Below the pieces are notes generated by a model that was given only the letters and a program-made list of their open reading frames with translations, did not search any database and was not told the DNA's origin. From Dermanyssus gallinae (Eukaryota; Arthropoda; Arachnida; Mesostigmata; Dermanyssidae), in NCBI GenBank assembly GCA_003439945.1, contig QVRM01002173.1, forward strand, positions 180,001 to 244,000: 64,000 nucleotides of DNA, written 5' to 3'. Both the position numbers and the translations under genes were made by a program. Position 1 is the first letter of the stretch. Each line of letters starts with the position of its first letter. Positions 13,211 through 24,229 of the stretch are shown here, in pieces.

Positions 13211-14497
13211 CAGGTAGTTCAACAGGTTCTTAAAATGAGCTTTTCAGAATTCGAATTTTGGCGCGCTTTCACCGCTATTGGAAACGGCAACTTTTCGACT
13301 GCTAGCAGTCAAAATATTATGGTGATTGGCCGTTGCGATATCGTTTGATCGCTTTTCCCGTGCAACGTATCGGCGTGATTTTGAAAAATAGAGAAAATAG
13401 AGTTTCGAGTGGTTATCAAGCATTTGTATTTCAAATGTTGGAATGCGACTCAAGTGAAAACTGAGTTAGACGAGGTGTATGGTGACCATGCGCATGTTTT
13501 GCCACTGTTTCCAACTGGATTAATGAGTTAAAAGGGGTCGCAGGAGCACCGAGGATGAACTACGTTCAGGACGCCCAAAAACGGCAACTGATGAGGAAAA
13601 CGTGGAAAAAGTGCGGAAAATCGTTGCCGCAGATAAGCGAGTGAACATTAGGGAGATAGCGGAGGCCTTGGGGATCAGTTTGGGTAGTGTGCATTTTATC
13701 ATGCACGAGAACTTGAAGGTGACAAAGCTCAGAGCAAAATGGGTGCCGCATTTGCTCAACCAAGGCCAAAAAGACGCGCGTGTTTCCGCTTCACAGCGAA
13801 ATTTGGCCAAGATGTCGAAAAATTCGTCGGATTTTTGGCGCAGATTCGTGACCGTCAATAAAAGCTGGGTCCATCACTACACTCCCGAGACCCAAGAAGC
13901 ATCTCGCCAATGGTGTGCACCTGGTGAAGGACCTCCGAAGAGGGTGCGGACAACGGCATCGGCCGGAAAGATGATGGCTACGGTTTTTTGGGACCAACGT
14001 GGAATAATTCTGATTGACTACCTTGAGAGCGGTAAAACGATCACGGGAGAATATTATGCAAGACTGTTGGACTGCCTGAAGCAAGAACTCATCGTGAAAC
14101 GGCCCGCTTTGCAGAAGAAGGTTGTCCTGTTTCACCAGGACAATGCTCCTGCACACAAGTCGCGGCAAGCATCCGTAAAACTGGCCCAACTGAGGTTCGA
14201 ACTTATTGAACAATCTTCCTATTCTCCGGACCTGGCTCACTCTGATTATTTCCTCTTCGGACATTTGAAGAATAGTCTCGGTGGAAAGCGTTTTTCCAGC
14301 AATGAAGAGTTTAAGCCTGCTGTTGCCTATTTTCAGTCTAAAGACGCGGACGCGCTCTACTCAAGAGGTATAAATGCTCTGAAATCTCGGTGGGAAAAGT
14401 GTATTGAGCTTCTCGGGGAGTGTATCGAATAAAAAAAAATCAAAACAAGATTTGGAAAATTCTTGGTTTTCATTTTAAGAACTTGTTGAACTACCTG
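13211..14497 (+). mobile_element. mariner element A, both inverted repeats present
   Basis: A 1287-bp Tc1/mariner element. The left terminal repeat begins CAGGTAGTTCAACAGGTTCT; the right end is its reverse complement with one mismatch over 27 bp. A TA dinucleotide flanks each end (13,209-13,210 and 14,498-14,499), the expected TA target-site duplication. The interior encodes a damaged transposase (13,397-14,432). The near-perfect ends suggest modest age, but the coding lesions make this copy non-autonomous. Confidence 0.95.
13397..14432 (+). pseudogene. mariner transposase, frameshifted, first catalytic Asp lost
   Basis: The family cuts and pastes DNA with a DD34D catalytic triad after binding its inverted repeats through N-terminal helix-turn-helix motifs. 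The N-terminal helix region (near 13,397-13,530, IEFRVVIKHLYFKCW) is out of frame with the rest; the shift lies near 13,530. An open frame of 276 codons runs from 13,602 to 14,432 and contains EIAEALGISLGSVH (second helix-turn-helix), WVPHLL, HQDNAPAHKS (second Asp) and YSPDLAHSDYFLF (third Asp). The first catalytic site, normally GDESW or GDETW, reads VNKSW, so Asp has become Asn. AATAAA follows the stop near 14,429. Two independent lesions make it inactive. It is only distantly related to mariner B at 25.9 and 52 kb. Confidence 0.9.
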
Positions 14498-14499
14498 TA

Positions 14500-15011
14500 T
14501 TTTCTACATAAGTATGCAACGTTCCCTACAGTGTAACAAATAAGAACTGCCAAGTGAATACAATTATTATGCTGATGCGTTGTATTATATTTACATTTTG
14601 GTGCCTCAGTTTACCACAGCTCGACATATAAAAATAGAGAGCACATCACTTCTAGCTTTTTGAGGTTTAGTTGGCGGATTGACAAGAACAACTGCGTCTA
14701 TATGGTATTTCATCTCAATGGGCCTCCCACTCAAGTTCCCTTTTCCCTTAATCGGCAACTTTCTTTGTCACACTGTCACTATGGCTAAACACCATATTTC
14801 AAGCTTCGGACGTATTTTGGAATTTATGGAATCCTATTTTATAACTCTTAAGTTCTCAAAGAAAAATCGTGACGCATATAGATGGGTGAAACGTTATCTG
14901 TTTTCTGACCAACGAGAACTGTCTACCACTCGTCTTGCTGCAATTTGCTTTGTTAATGGAAACTGAACGAGGGTACACAAAAAGAGGAATACACTTTGCA
15001 TTGCTGTAAAG
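14500..15011. other. Non-coding stretch
   Basis: No supported gene. A 95-codon open frame (14,679-14,966) contains MGLPLKFPFPLIGNF, which resembles the proline-rich hinge of microsomal cytochrome P450s. No other P450 motif is visible. Confidence 0.4.
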
Positions 15012-15015
15012 ATAT

Positions 15016-15548
15016 TGTAACGTTGTTGTGTTACGCTAAGTCAGCTTGGGGATGTAGACTCATCCGGACGGGTACTGCAGCCCGATGGACTCAGGAACGA
15101 TGAATGACGACACGCAGCATATGGTCTAATGCAAAGCACGGCCGAGCAACGGATGGTTATTAAGCCATGCTGCTCGGTCTATTTATTGGTTCACGAGGCA
15201 CCGCGGCGTGCTGACCCGCTCTCAAATCGGTCGAAATGTACAGCAGTTTGTGTTTGTTTCGTATAGGAATACAGGTTAAGTGACTGTTTGACTTGGACTG
15301 CCGATCATAGGTCGACCCTCTCCCGATGTCGGCCGATGATCGTTTGGACGGCGGAGGACGTTGGGGTTTCGGCGCGAAAGGCTGTGGCTGTTCTCGGCTG
15401 GTTGAGACATGTCTTGTTCGGTTGAGACATGCATCATTCCGTGAACGTTGTGTACGTTGAGATTCTGGCGCGGGCGCTGTAGCCGTTGGACGTGGTCGGT
15501 TAGAACTTATTTGAATTGCTATAATGCGTACACAGTAACTTCGTTACA
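15016..15548. mobile_element. Solo LTR with 4-bp target-site duplication
   Basis: A 533-bp segment begins TGTAACG and ends CGTTACA, a 7-bp terminal inverted repeat with the canonical TG...CA. It is flanked by ATAT on both sides (15,012-15,015 and 15,549-15,552). Short direct flanks with TG...CA ends fit a solo LTR left by recombination between the two LTRs of a Ty3/gypsy-type element. No primer-binding site or internal region follows. Orientation is not established. Confidence 0.8.
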
Positions 15549-15552
15549 ATAT

Positions 15553-17365
15553 CAACAAAGTGATTGGTGTGATCAGTCTTCAAATTACGACATTTTGGAA
15601 AACTCAAGTGAGATTACTCTTAACTGCCAACAATGAACGGCCAGCAGTCTAGAAAGTCTATATATATATAGCTATGTCTGATTGGCATTGCGGAGAATCA
15701 GTTTCAATTGCAGTATCGACGTTTGTTCTGTGGTGTGGACGCATTTACCTAGTTACTTCTAGCGTTGCGTTTGACGCGCTTCGTTCCTCATCTTTGGCCT
15801 CGTAGTTAATACGAGTAGTTAACGACGTGTTGCCTTTAAAGTTATTTAGTTCTTCCTGCAAAGTATTTCACGTTGACAACGTCCCATCATGTTTTGAGCA
15901 GTGGTTGTAGGATCGAACCTACGTGGCACTACAGCACAACTGTAGAGTAGGCCAATGAATAAATTAAAACAAAAACAGTAAACAAAAACCAAGACAACAT
16001 AATGTTGCATAAATGCCATGATGTAAAGGAATGCCATGCGGTTACTAGCTGTTAAATACTCAACAACCAAATCTTCATTAATATATGCGGTAACTCGATT
16101 ATATGCGCAACGTCTGTAGAAAATAGATTTTTCTTCTAGACATTACATTACAGAGTAAAGACAGCGCCATTGAAACTGGATGTTAGACTACCCTACATAT
16201 TTTAGTGTCGTTACAGGTTTATATAACCTAAAATGCAAAATATACTTTAAGACATACATCTAACTAGGCGAGGGAGAGAGAACGAATAGCATTTGCTGTC
16301 TATCCTGATATGAGCCCTGGAACGTCTCTATTTTTGGTCAATTTTTTTTGCGATTTTAGGTTGTAGTTTGAGGGATTGTGAATGAACATGCATGCAATGT
16401 GGCGTACTAAATTGCATTTATTCTTAAAGCCGCACACACTGGCGCCGAAGATGAGTGGCCTGTTCTTGCCGGGAGAGCGGTCCCAGCGAGTGATCTGGAG
16501 TATGGTAGCAAGAACGTCAGCCAGTACAAGGCTGTAGCAGGTCAAGACCCGCGGCAGAGCGGAGGGTAAATTAATTAGGGGTTATACGTGGACGAGGAAA
16601 GGTTGTCTGTGTTTACTGTCTGTGTCCTGTGCTGGCTACTGTGTTGTGACTACCAGGCAGAGTATCTTGTTAACTGTATTATTTACCACTGAGTGCCAAA
16701 CCCTTGTCACTACCCTCAGGCAATATTGCACGTCGTCGTTGTCGCTGGAACCAAAGAAGAATACGTCTTCGTCTGAACATCAACGTGTTCCAATGGCCAC
16801 TTTTGCGATGGCAAGGCGTAGGCCGACGCTCACAAGTGCAATGCCCATACACCAATTTACGCGTAGCACTGCGCTGACATTTGGAATGGCATTTTTTTAC
16901 ATCGCTTCTCTTCGTCTATGAAGTCCTTTCATGTTTTGTGGCTTTGGCTTGCTTTTGAGTCGCTGTGGTCGGAGCTTTCAGTTCGAGCATGATTCGGCTC
17001 ATCAGCTCTTGGTTCTTCTGATCCGAGTCTAGTAACTAGATCCATAAGTTGGCTGTGATCGCCTTTGTATGGGAGGAACCCAGCTACTATATATTTACCA
17101 GTGCGCCTTCATTCATACGCTTCGTGGGCAGGATTTGGGTCTTGCCTACGTTAACGGTCGTGGCGGCGTTGCTCGCTTTAGGTATAGTGCACATAGTCTA
17201 GACGATTACGTGAAACGACATTTTCATGCAATTCTCGTACAAGATGTTTCTTGCAAGCTTGCTCCCAATGGCCGGGTTCTAAACAATGTCTTCATACACT
17301 TGCTTGTATAACTTGCTGGCGAGGCCGCGCGCAGGACAGGGGTGACCGTGTCACGCTAAATAAAC
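15553..17365. other. Non-coding stretch
   Basis: No supported gene or RNA. A B-box-like T-arm (GTAGGTTCGATCCTAC on the minus strand, 15,900-15,916) lies here without a matching A-box or tRNA fold. Confidence 0.4.
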
Positions 17366-18480
17366 GAATCGGGGCGAACGAATAAACGAATGACAACAAG
17401 CCCACCACCAGGGCCCTGGTTGCACTCCGGCTCCCCAAAGATGCAACGTCTCTTTAGAACAAAAGCCAAGCCCCCCCTGGGCTCAAGAGACCTTGGGCCT
17501 AAACCCTGCCGTATGAAAAGCCAGAGTAAGCAAAGGGGTGTCGACAAACTCCTTGAATGCTTGTCTCGGGCACAGGGCCTGTACCTCGCCGTCACCCTTA
17601 CGGTGCGTAGGGGGGAGGGGCAGAAACCGGCAAGAAGAGCGCTTCCAGAAGGACAACTACTTCCCTTCGATACAAGAAGAAAGGCAAAACATACGCTGAC
17701 ATGAGCAGGGAGCTGGGCTCCAGGGTGGGCCCCAACGCACACAGTGTAAGGGTAAACCGCGTCCGGCAACTGCCCAGCGGAGACGTGCGGTTGGTGGTGG
17801 CTGCGGCGACAGAGGGAGGGGCGAGCTTCTTGATCCAAGCCCTAGAATTGGCTCGCGAGACGGACAGCAGCGTGGACCTTTCATCCCTAAGGCGGCTCCT
17901 GATTAGGATCGTCGAGAAGGCCTTCCGCAGAGCGATACCTATTGACGGACTGCTAACATGTCCCACAAAAGAAGGCAACCGACCGAAGGACGGCCCTGGT
18001 CCGAGTGGCCCCTCGCGACGCCGCCAGAGTTCTGAATTTTAAATGCATCTACCTGAAGTGGTCCTCGTGCTTAATCTTGGAGTGGGTTACAGAGCCAACG
18101 TGCTAGCGATCCAACTCGACCCCCGCATGCACCAACACGGCAGCTACAGCCAAGTGCTGCCACAGGTGTGGGGCACTGGGGCACCTATCCAGGGCATTTA
18201 AAGCGACCGCAACCTGCTACACTTGCAACGAAGAGGGACACGCAGCCAACGTCGCCGCCTGCCCGAAGTTCCGGGAGCATCCGTGCTCAACAATCTTATC
18301 CTCTCCGTGGCCGAGTCAGTGGTGCGGCCTAGCCCTCTGCCACTCTAGCGACCGCATCGAACCGGGAACCATCGAATCGTCTGCACCAAGCTCAACGGGT
18401 CGGTGTCCTTGGAGTGCTCATGGCGTATCGGACGGGGAGCACAACGGCGGTGCTCTCCGAAACGATTCTCTCAGATCAAA
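17366..18480 (+). mobile_element. R1-like LINE relic, ORF1 joined to RT end
   Basis: An ORF1-type (gag-like) region runs from about 17,370. It includes YADMSREL and then LPSGDVRLVV (near 17,770), the same core as in the 45.4-kb copy. After degenerate sequence, two CCHC zinc knuckles are readable at 18,145-18,275 (CCHRCGALGHLSRA with the last Cys lost, and CYTCNEEGHAANVAAC). The sequence then jumps directly to the VAESV segment that lies after the RT domain in the long copy. The endonuclease and nearly all of RT are therefore deleted. This copy extends further 5' in ORF1 than the 45.4-kb copy, which helps define the family's N-terminus. Confidence 0.8.
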
Positions 18481-18895
18481 GGCAGAAGAGAGCTTTAAAA
18501 GCTTAAAAAAGAGAACATATATTAACCGTTTACGATAATGAGAAATGTTTATTTCCCGGTAAGCCTGCCTTTCAAGATTCAAAATAATATAAAAAGGTTA
18601 ATAAAATAATTAAAAATATAGTATTGCCATAATATACATTTTGAACACTTCAGCAACCGTATTACCGGACAAAATAATGCAGAGATCACCGACCGATGTG
18701 CCTAGCAACTCACTACGTGGTATTTAGCGCATGTTCACAACGCAAACTCGCTTCAGAATTTCCTGACAATAGGAGACTGTTTGAGGTTAAAAATACCTAG
18801 TGCGATGTAAGGCCATGACTATAAAATAGTAATTTACAATGTTGGTACTTACTCGATGTTGTCGACGAACTCTGAGACTCGGCTAAAGTATGAGG
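18481..18895. other. Non-coding AT-rich spacer
   Basis: Nothing recognisable; it lies between the LINE relic and tRNA-Asp. Confidence 0.5.
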
Positions 18896-18967
18896 TCCTC
18901 GTTAGTATAGTGGTCAGTATCCCCGCCTGTCACGCGGGAGACCGGGGTTCGATTCCCCGACGGGGAG
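18896..18967 (+). tRNA. tRNA-Asp (GTC)
   Basis: A 72-nt cloverleaf with no intron. The acceptor TCCTCGT pairs with ACGGGGA (one T-G pair) and the discriminator is G, as expected for tRNA-Asp. The anticodon stem CCCGC/GCGGG encloses CTGTCAC, giving anticodon GTC (18,929-18,931). The A-box and B-box (GGTTCGATTCC) are intact. A TTTT terminator follows near 18,973. All arms pair, so it should be functional; it would decode GAC and GAU. Confidence 0.98.
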
Positions 18968-19778
18968 ATAGTTCTTTTCGCCAAATAACACTTTCTTATG
19001 CGTTCAGTTTCCCGCATCTGGACGATGAGTGCAGTACGCATTCGATTATATTAGAAACGCAATTTTGTGAAAAAGCAGTTTTGTGAGTGCTTAATGATAA
19101 TTAAATACTAGCGGACGTCTTGCTTAGGTGTACCAAAACCATTTCTTGCCAAGCCCACTAACCGTGATTTCCATTGCTACCTGTTTAGGATCATGTAGGC
19201 TACCAGCCCCACTTTTGTGACAACATATTGCGGCAAAAATGCCACAACGTTTGTTGTTGAGATTACGTGTTCTGTGAAATACAGTACGAGCTAGAGTGTT
19301 CATACAAGGCTAGGTACCATCGAAAAAATCTTATTGGCTGCATTTGCAGACGCGCTTAGATCTGTGTATTATAGCCATAATCAATGTCAAGCCGGAGCAC
19401 TGTTTAAATCAAGACAAAAGCCAAAACAGTGGCTTTATTATCCTAGCAACTTGAGCAGGGGGTAGTGCAGAACTGTCGGCGAAAAGATATGTAGGCTTTT
19501 AAGTATCTCGGACATTGGCGTCTACTTTCCAACATATCGGCAAGCGTTTCTGATGCAACAACAAATAAAAGAGGGGATAAAATAAAAAAAATAGTATTAT
19601 AGCCGATAAATTAGGCCCTACCCTGTCCTTTGAGAATGTACAGAGCTACAAGTCTAAAAGTCTATATATTTTCTTACTGCTCATGTATTTGAATAAACAG
19701 AATTATCTCGTAGCTCATTACCTTATTACACAAAATGTGATCTGAGCTATTTTGTAGGGTTGTCAAAAGCAAAGCGTG
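18968..19778. other. Non-coding spacer between two tRNA genes
   Basis: AT-rich DNA with no supported gene, repeat or RNA. Confidence 0.5.
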
Positions 19779-19798
19779 GCCTCCGTGGCGCAATTGGC

Positions 19799-19835
<37 letters not shown>

Positions 19836-19852
19836 GAGCCCACCCGGGGGCG
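19779..19852 (+). tRNA. tRNA-Asn (GTT)
   Basis: A 74-nt cloverleaf with no intron, very close to the conserved metazoan tRNA-Asn. The acceptor GCCTCCG pairs with CGGGGGC and the discriminator is G. The anticodon loop CTGTTAA gives GTT (19,813-19,815). The B-box GGTTCGAGCCC lies in a fully paired T arm (GGTGG/CCACC). A TTTT terminator is at 19,855-19,858. Confidence 0.98.
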
Positions 19853-20106
19853 ATCTTTTATTAGATCAACACTCTGTGGCATGCACATTAATAGTTGATT
19901 AAGTTGAGTTTGATTGAATATTATGTATTGAATGTTTTTCTATTGATCCCGTTTTTTTTTGTGTTAGGTATGAGCGTTATAATAATGGACCCTGTCAGCA
20001 ACATGAGGGCTTGACCGCGAGTCTCTCGCGAGGGAAATCGTGAAAACTAATAATTGTTGTCCTTTCACGTTCTAAAACTAAACAAATATGTGTAGCAATT
20101 CTAAGG

Positions 20107-20111
<5 letters not shown>

Positions 20112-20163
<52 letters not shown>
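20112..20163. repeat. (TA)n followed by T-run
   Basis: About 18 TA repeats (20,112-20,147) then a T-run to 20,163, just left of where homology to units 2 and 3 begins. The layout mimics the 3' end of the minus-strand SINE at 1.3 kb, but no SINE body follows. Confidence 0.85.
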
Positions 20164-20275
20164 CAATTCAAACCAAATATACACAGGATTATTTATGTTA
20201 ATATTAATCATCATTGTGGTTGTCCTGCCGTTCCACCGAAGGATAAAGTGCGGAGATCTTTGCTGCAGTGACAGA

Positions 20276-20707
20276 CAACCAACCGATTTGTTGTTGGTTG
20301 TTGTTGATCCAACAACACTCCATGTCCATGCGAGAACCAATACGAATCTGAATGCGCTTGAATGCGACACCTCAAAACGACAAATAAAACGAAGACTCGT
20401 TGCATTTCCTTCTTTGCGTGCGTTGTTCTATAGGCTATTATTGACTCTTTGCCAACCAAACCGTCTGTAGCGACTCGGCCACAGTTGTGGTAGTTGTTGT
20501 CGGTGTCGTCTCTACGTCTTTTTTTGGCGTCAAACAGTCAATTTTTTGTGCGACGTAAACCGTTTATTCTTCCGCCGCGAGCACAATGTCGACACTCATA
20601 CCTAAGCTTCGCTCCTGTTCGTAAAACTATACTATCTTCATCGTCACCATCATCATCATTATTATCAGGCGTCGTCTGCTACATACGTAAACGACCGCAA
20701 CCAACCG
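20276..20707. repeat. 422-bp segment bounded by 10-bp direct repeats, unit 1 only
   Basis: CAACCAACCG occurs at 20,276-20,285 and 20,698-20,707. Units 2 and 3 carry a single CAACCAACCG (38,998-39,007 and 62,141-62,150) joined directly to the right flank. Either 412 bp inserted in unit 1 with a 10-bp target duplication, or an ancestor of units 2 and 3 lost it by recombination between the repeats. The segment has no terminal inverted repeat, A-tail or clear coding frame. Confidence 0.75.
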
Positions 20708-20745
20708 CACATTGCTGCGAAGAGAACAAAACAAACGTTGAGTAC

Positions 20746-21028
20746 TAGAATTCTCGTGAATATGTCCTTGTGACTTCACACGGTAGCATACGATGTGATG
20801 GATCCCGTCCGTGTACGATGTACATTTGTATGCACGTTCCGGTTTTCGCAGGGCACCTTGGCCCACAATCGAGTAGACTCGACATTTTAAATACGCCTAC
20901 TGTTCTTACTTTCATCGCTGCCCCCCCCCCTTGGTCTTTGCATCGCCGCTCTTCCAAGAAATGCTTGGGTAACTTCATCACAGACATACGCAGCCTAAGC
21001 CAAAGCGTTTCCACTATTGGTGTATAGT
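20746..21028. repeat. Block A, unit 1 copy
   Basis: Begins at TTCTCGTGAATATGTCCTTG and closely matches 44,485-44,750. In unit 2 it is joined directly to block B, whereas here 4.17 kb separates the two blocks. No protein is recognised in it. Confidence 0.85.
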
Positions 21029-21429
21029 TCGACAATACATATAAGGAAGTTTAAAATGTTCACAGCTCTAATTGAAACGAAGATCACTCGCGTCATTTAG
21101 TCATATGTAGTTTGTATGCAGCTCTTAGGTAAATTAAAACTTGCATAAGGTAGATGTTGCTACATCTTGTGAAAACTATACGACAATTTTGGAAGAGTCT
21201 TCCGCATAAACAAGCCTTGCTGTATCAACAGACAGTCGCCGTACATTTTCGACCCCTCCGTAGAGAACTGCTAGTGCCTAACTCACACTGCTCTTGACTT
21301 GTGCCGTGAATATGTTGTGAATCTAAAAACCCAAGTATGGCAAAGGGGTAGGTACAAAGTCCAATATCCTCACAAGATTTTAAACTAGAAAGTGCAACAT
21401 GAAGAAGAATCTCTCAGAGTCCACCTTGT

Positions 21430-22010
21430 CATCGAATTTCACGTAACTACTGCCGCGGCGGTAAGTCCTCCAACTCTGCACCCGCCCATCAGACGCTAGG
21501 GAACCGAACAGCTTCGGAGGCACCTCAGGGTCCTTATAAGACCAGACTACAGCGGCGGACCTCTAGATGCTTTTAGAAAAGGCCTGCGACCACAGCGGTA
21601 TCTCACTCGCGCCCAACGATCTGCGCCTGAGGAAGAGGCCACCCGACGCTACGGAGCTGAGTACAAGCATCTTCGGGCCTTCCTTCGCAAGGAAATCTCA
21701 AGGAAAAACGCTCCTGGAGCGCCTTCCTTGAGGAGCTAGAGGCTGATTCCTGGAGCCGCCCATACAAGATGGATAGGAGTTTCCCCTTTGCCCCTTTAAG
21801 CGCAGGGTAGAGACATCGTCGGAATAGACGCGGGTAGCGATCGAAGCGCTCTTCCCTCAACGCCCATTCTTCGATCGCACCGCCTACCTTGGGTCCCCAG
21901 GGAGGAGTAAGAGGACCTTAAAGGTCACGTTGCAAGAGGTGCAGGATGCCGCCGGCATGCCTCAAACAGGGAAAGGCATTCCCAGAAGATGTCCCCCTGA
22001 CTGTTTGATG
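21430..22010 (+). mobile_element. R1-like LINE fragment
   Basis: Conceptual translation matches the linker and early RT region of the 45.4-kb LINE: RYLTRAQRSAPEEEA and YGAEYKHLRAFLRKEISR, then a RPYKM-like segment. It then jumps to the family's 3' UTR (CTGACTGTTTGATGC near 21,997). Endonuclease and core RT are missing, and stops interrupt every frame. Confidence 0.75.
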
Positions 22011-22012
22011 CG

Positions 22013-22640
22013 ATGCGCATACGAACGGCAACACATGCATACACAGTTCAGTTCAAGGACCAGCCGAAACAAATGTACTTTAGGTCTAGGATAATACCTT
22101 ATGCCCCTGCCGAGCACGTCGAGAAGAAGCTACAGGCATTGGAGAAGAAAGATCATGAGAAAGTTGGAAACAGCTCCGCATTTTCATTCTTCGGCCGACA
22201 GATTTCCAGAGACGACCGACAAATTCGTGAGACAGGTGATGTGTGATATCCCGTGTCGTGAAGATACTACGAAGAAGACACATGCTAGTGTAGTTAACCG
22301 AGCTCGACACGGTAAATAGACGTTTCGATCAAGTTCGAAAGACGGACGCGAAAACGAAACGGGCTATACATATGTTGCAGAACGACGTGGGTGGTTCGGG
22401 CAACCACGGTGACGAACAGCCAAAACATTCAGATGTTGTCGTAACGAGACCATCATTTACTGTGGCTAATTTATCTACGGTGCCGACATTACCTACAAAA
22501 GTGGAGGCGGAATTTTCTACTTAGCCAGCTACGTCAGCGGATATGATTACGTCAACACCCCTACAGGAGTCTAGAGTTTTGCGGCCAAGAACAAGAATAG
22601 ATTATTGAGAGATCGTGATGTAAGAAAGCTGCAATACAAA
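22013..22640 (+). mobile_element. Ty3/gypsy-like retroelement relic, pol ends fused
   Basis: The frame from 22,013 reads FRSRIIPYAPAEHVEKKLQ, like the conserved stretch at the start of Ty3/gypsy RT that precedes the first catalytic motif. After about 300 bp the sequence reads LRPRTRIDY and a stop near 22,608, like the arginine-rich end of gypsy integrase. The catalytic RT, RNase H and integrase core are absent, so the copy has a large internal deletion. The assignment rests on short motifs only. Confidence 0.5.
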
Positions 22641-23399
22641 TAAGTACAAACCAAATGTGGGTTATTAAGTAAATAAATATGAACTTTAATGTAGGTATAT
22701 TATTATGCTTTACTTAAAAGTATATGCCTTGGAAATACAGCTGCACCACATCGATCAGTCTAAACTATTTGACGTCATTCCACTAAAACTATTTGACGTC
22801 ACTCGCATTTAGCTTTCAAATGCCATATAGAGCGTGTACTAAAATAAACAACAAGTGTACCAAAGTTATTGAAGTTCCGTACCTGCACATGTCCATTAGG
22901 TTTCGAGTGGTACGTCCTTCTTCTTGATAGTCTTCAAATTGTTCAAAATTATCCCCGGTCTATCAAGTTATTCTAGTTCTCATCAGTCAGGTGGTCAGTG
23001 TCGTCTGGCCTGTCAAACGCCTCAAATATCCCTGCACTACCTCTCCACGGCGAAGAGACTTTTGCTGCGGGGCACAATGCGTTTTTTGTTCTGTATATAC
23101 ATTGGCAAGTGCAACTAAGTTGTGAAATAAATAAAATGACAATTATTCTTTAGTACCTATGTTTGAATTCAGTAGAGATAAGAGCGTGAATTACATATAC
23201 AAAAAATATACGTTTTCAATTTATATGAACGTTTTCAATTTATATGAACGTTTCATATGAACGTATGCATATTTACTCAATATGCTAGCTATTAAAAACT
23301 CCAACACTGACGAGCGTTTTCGGCCTGACCCTCAGCCAACACTTGGCGTCCACGGGTTTGCCTTCGCATTGCTTCGTAAGACGGACCCCATAAATACAA
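22641..23399. other. Non-coding AT-rich stretch
   Basis: No supported gene. A short tandem phrase (GTTTTCAATTTATATGAAC) repeats near 23,212-23,250. Confidence 0.5.
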
Positions 23400-23505
23400 A
23401 TAAAGCATACAAAAATACAATGTGCAACAGTGGGGCTCGAACCCCATGTGCACCTCTGTGTCTTCTCCGGTCGCGAGGCGCGCGCGAATACTGCACCACG
23501 CCCCC
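23400..23505 (-). mobile_element. tRNA-like Pol III head, probable second SINE
   Basis: On the minus strand an A-box-like TGGTGCAGTATT (23,487-23,498) and a perfect B-box GGTTCGAGCCC (23,433-23,443) lie 43 nt apart. The T arm (TGGGG/CCCCA) pairs. No convincing acceptor stem or anticodon arm forms, so it is more likely a SINE head or tRNA pseudogene than a tRNA. Its downstream body differs from the 1.3-kb SINE. Confidence 0.5.
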
Positions 23506-24229
23506 GAGATCGACTCTAGCAGCGTATTCAAGCAGAGTAGCTTTAGTACTGACTCTATAGCATTGGTTCATTGTCCACAGGCAAAAGACTCGCTCTAATG
23601 CCGTAGCCGAGTCGACTCGGCGTTGAAAACATATTCCTCAACACTTGGGTACGCTGGCCAAATGCGGAAGAGGCTTACTTCTTGTCATTTTCTCTCAAAC
23701 AACCTGTTTAAGCCTTCGAAGCATCGCATTTTCATTTGCAATTGCGGCTAATGACATATACCGCCTTATTGTGATTTCCATCCTTATATTATTGCTTGTG
23801 TGGAATCAGACAGTTAAACGCGTCCTATAAATTTGGACGTCCAGTTCTAAGTAAGCCTGTTTACTTGGTAGTGTTGCAGCGCTTTAGAAGAAGTGCACCG
23901 CCACCTCCACCTCACGGAGTTTCCGTTGAGCTGACCGTGTAATGATAAAGCCAACGATGCTGCAGCAGTTCCAACTAAAATATGTTGGGTCCGTTTTATC
24001 TATTGTAGATGCTTAGTCCAAATTCATAAACTCTCGTTTTTAGCGTGATCTTCTTTAGTGAGGTCAAAGAGATGAAAAATTACCACACGTTACAACAGTT
24101 TTGGGCAACGTCCTATGCAGTCGCTTACTTCTTCTATTATATGAGACTCTATCGCTCTTCTTATATTATCGCTCTTCGAGTTGTTAAAGAATACTTGCAA
24201 TATTTTATATAGACATGTGATTTTTCTTT
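23506..24229. other. Non-coding stretch
   Basis: No supported gene or repeat; it lies left of the inverted arm. Confidence 0.4.

Noticed and set aside
13791..14264. 157-codon minus-strand frame
   Set aside because: Antisense of the mariner A transposase.
15893..15940. B-box-like T-arm on the minus strand (GTAGGTTCGATCCTAC)
   Set aside because: No A-box, acceptor stem or anticodon arm can be paired around it. It could be chance or a very old tRNA relic.
17069..17311. 80-codon frame before the second R1 relic
   Set aside because: No motif, no homology recognised and no supporting context.
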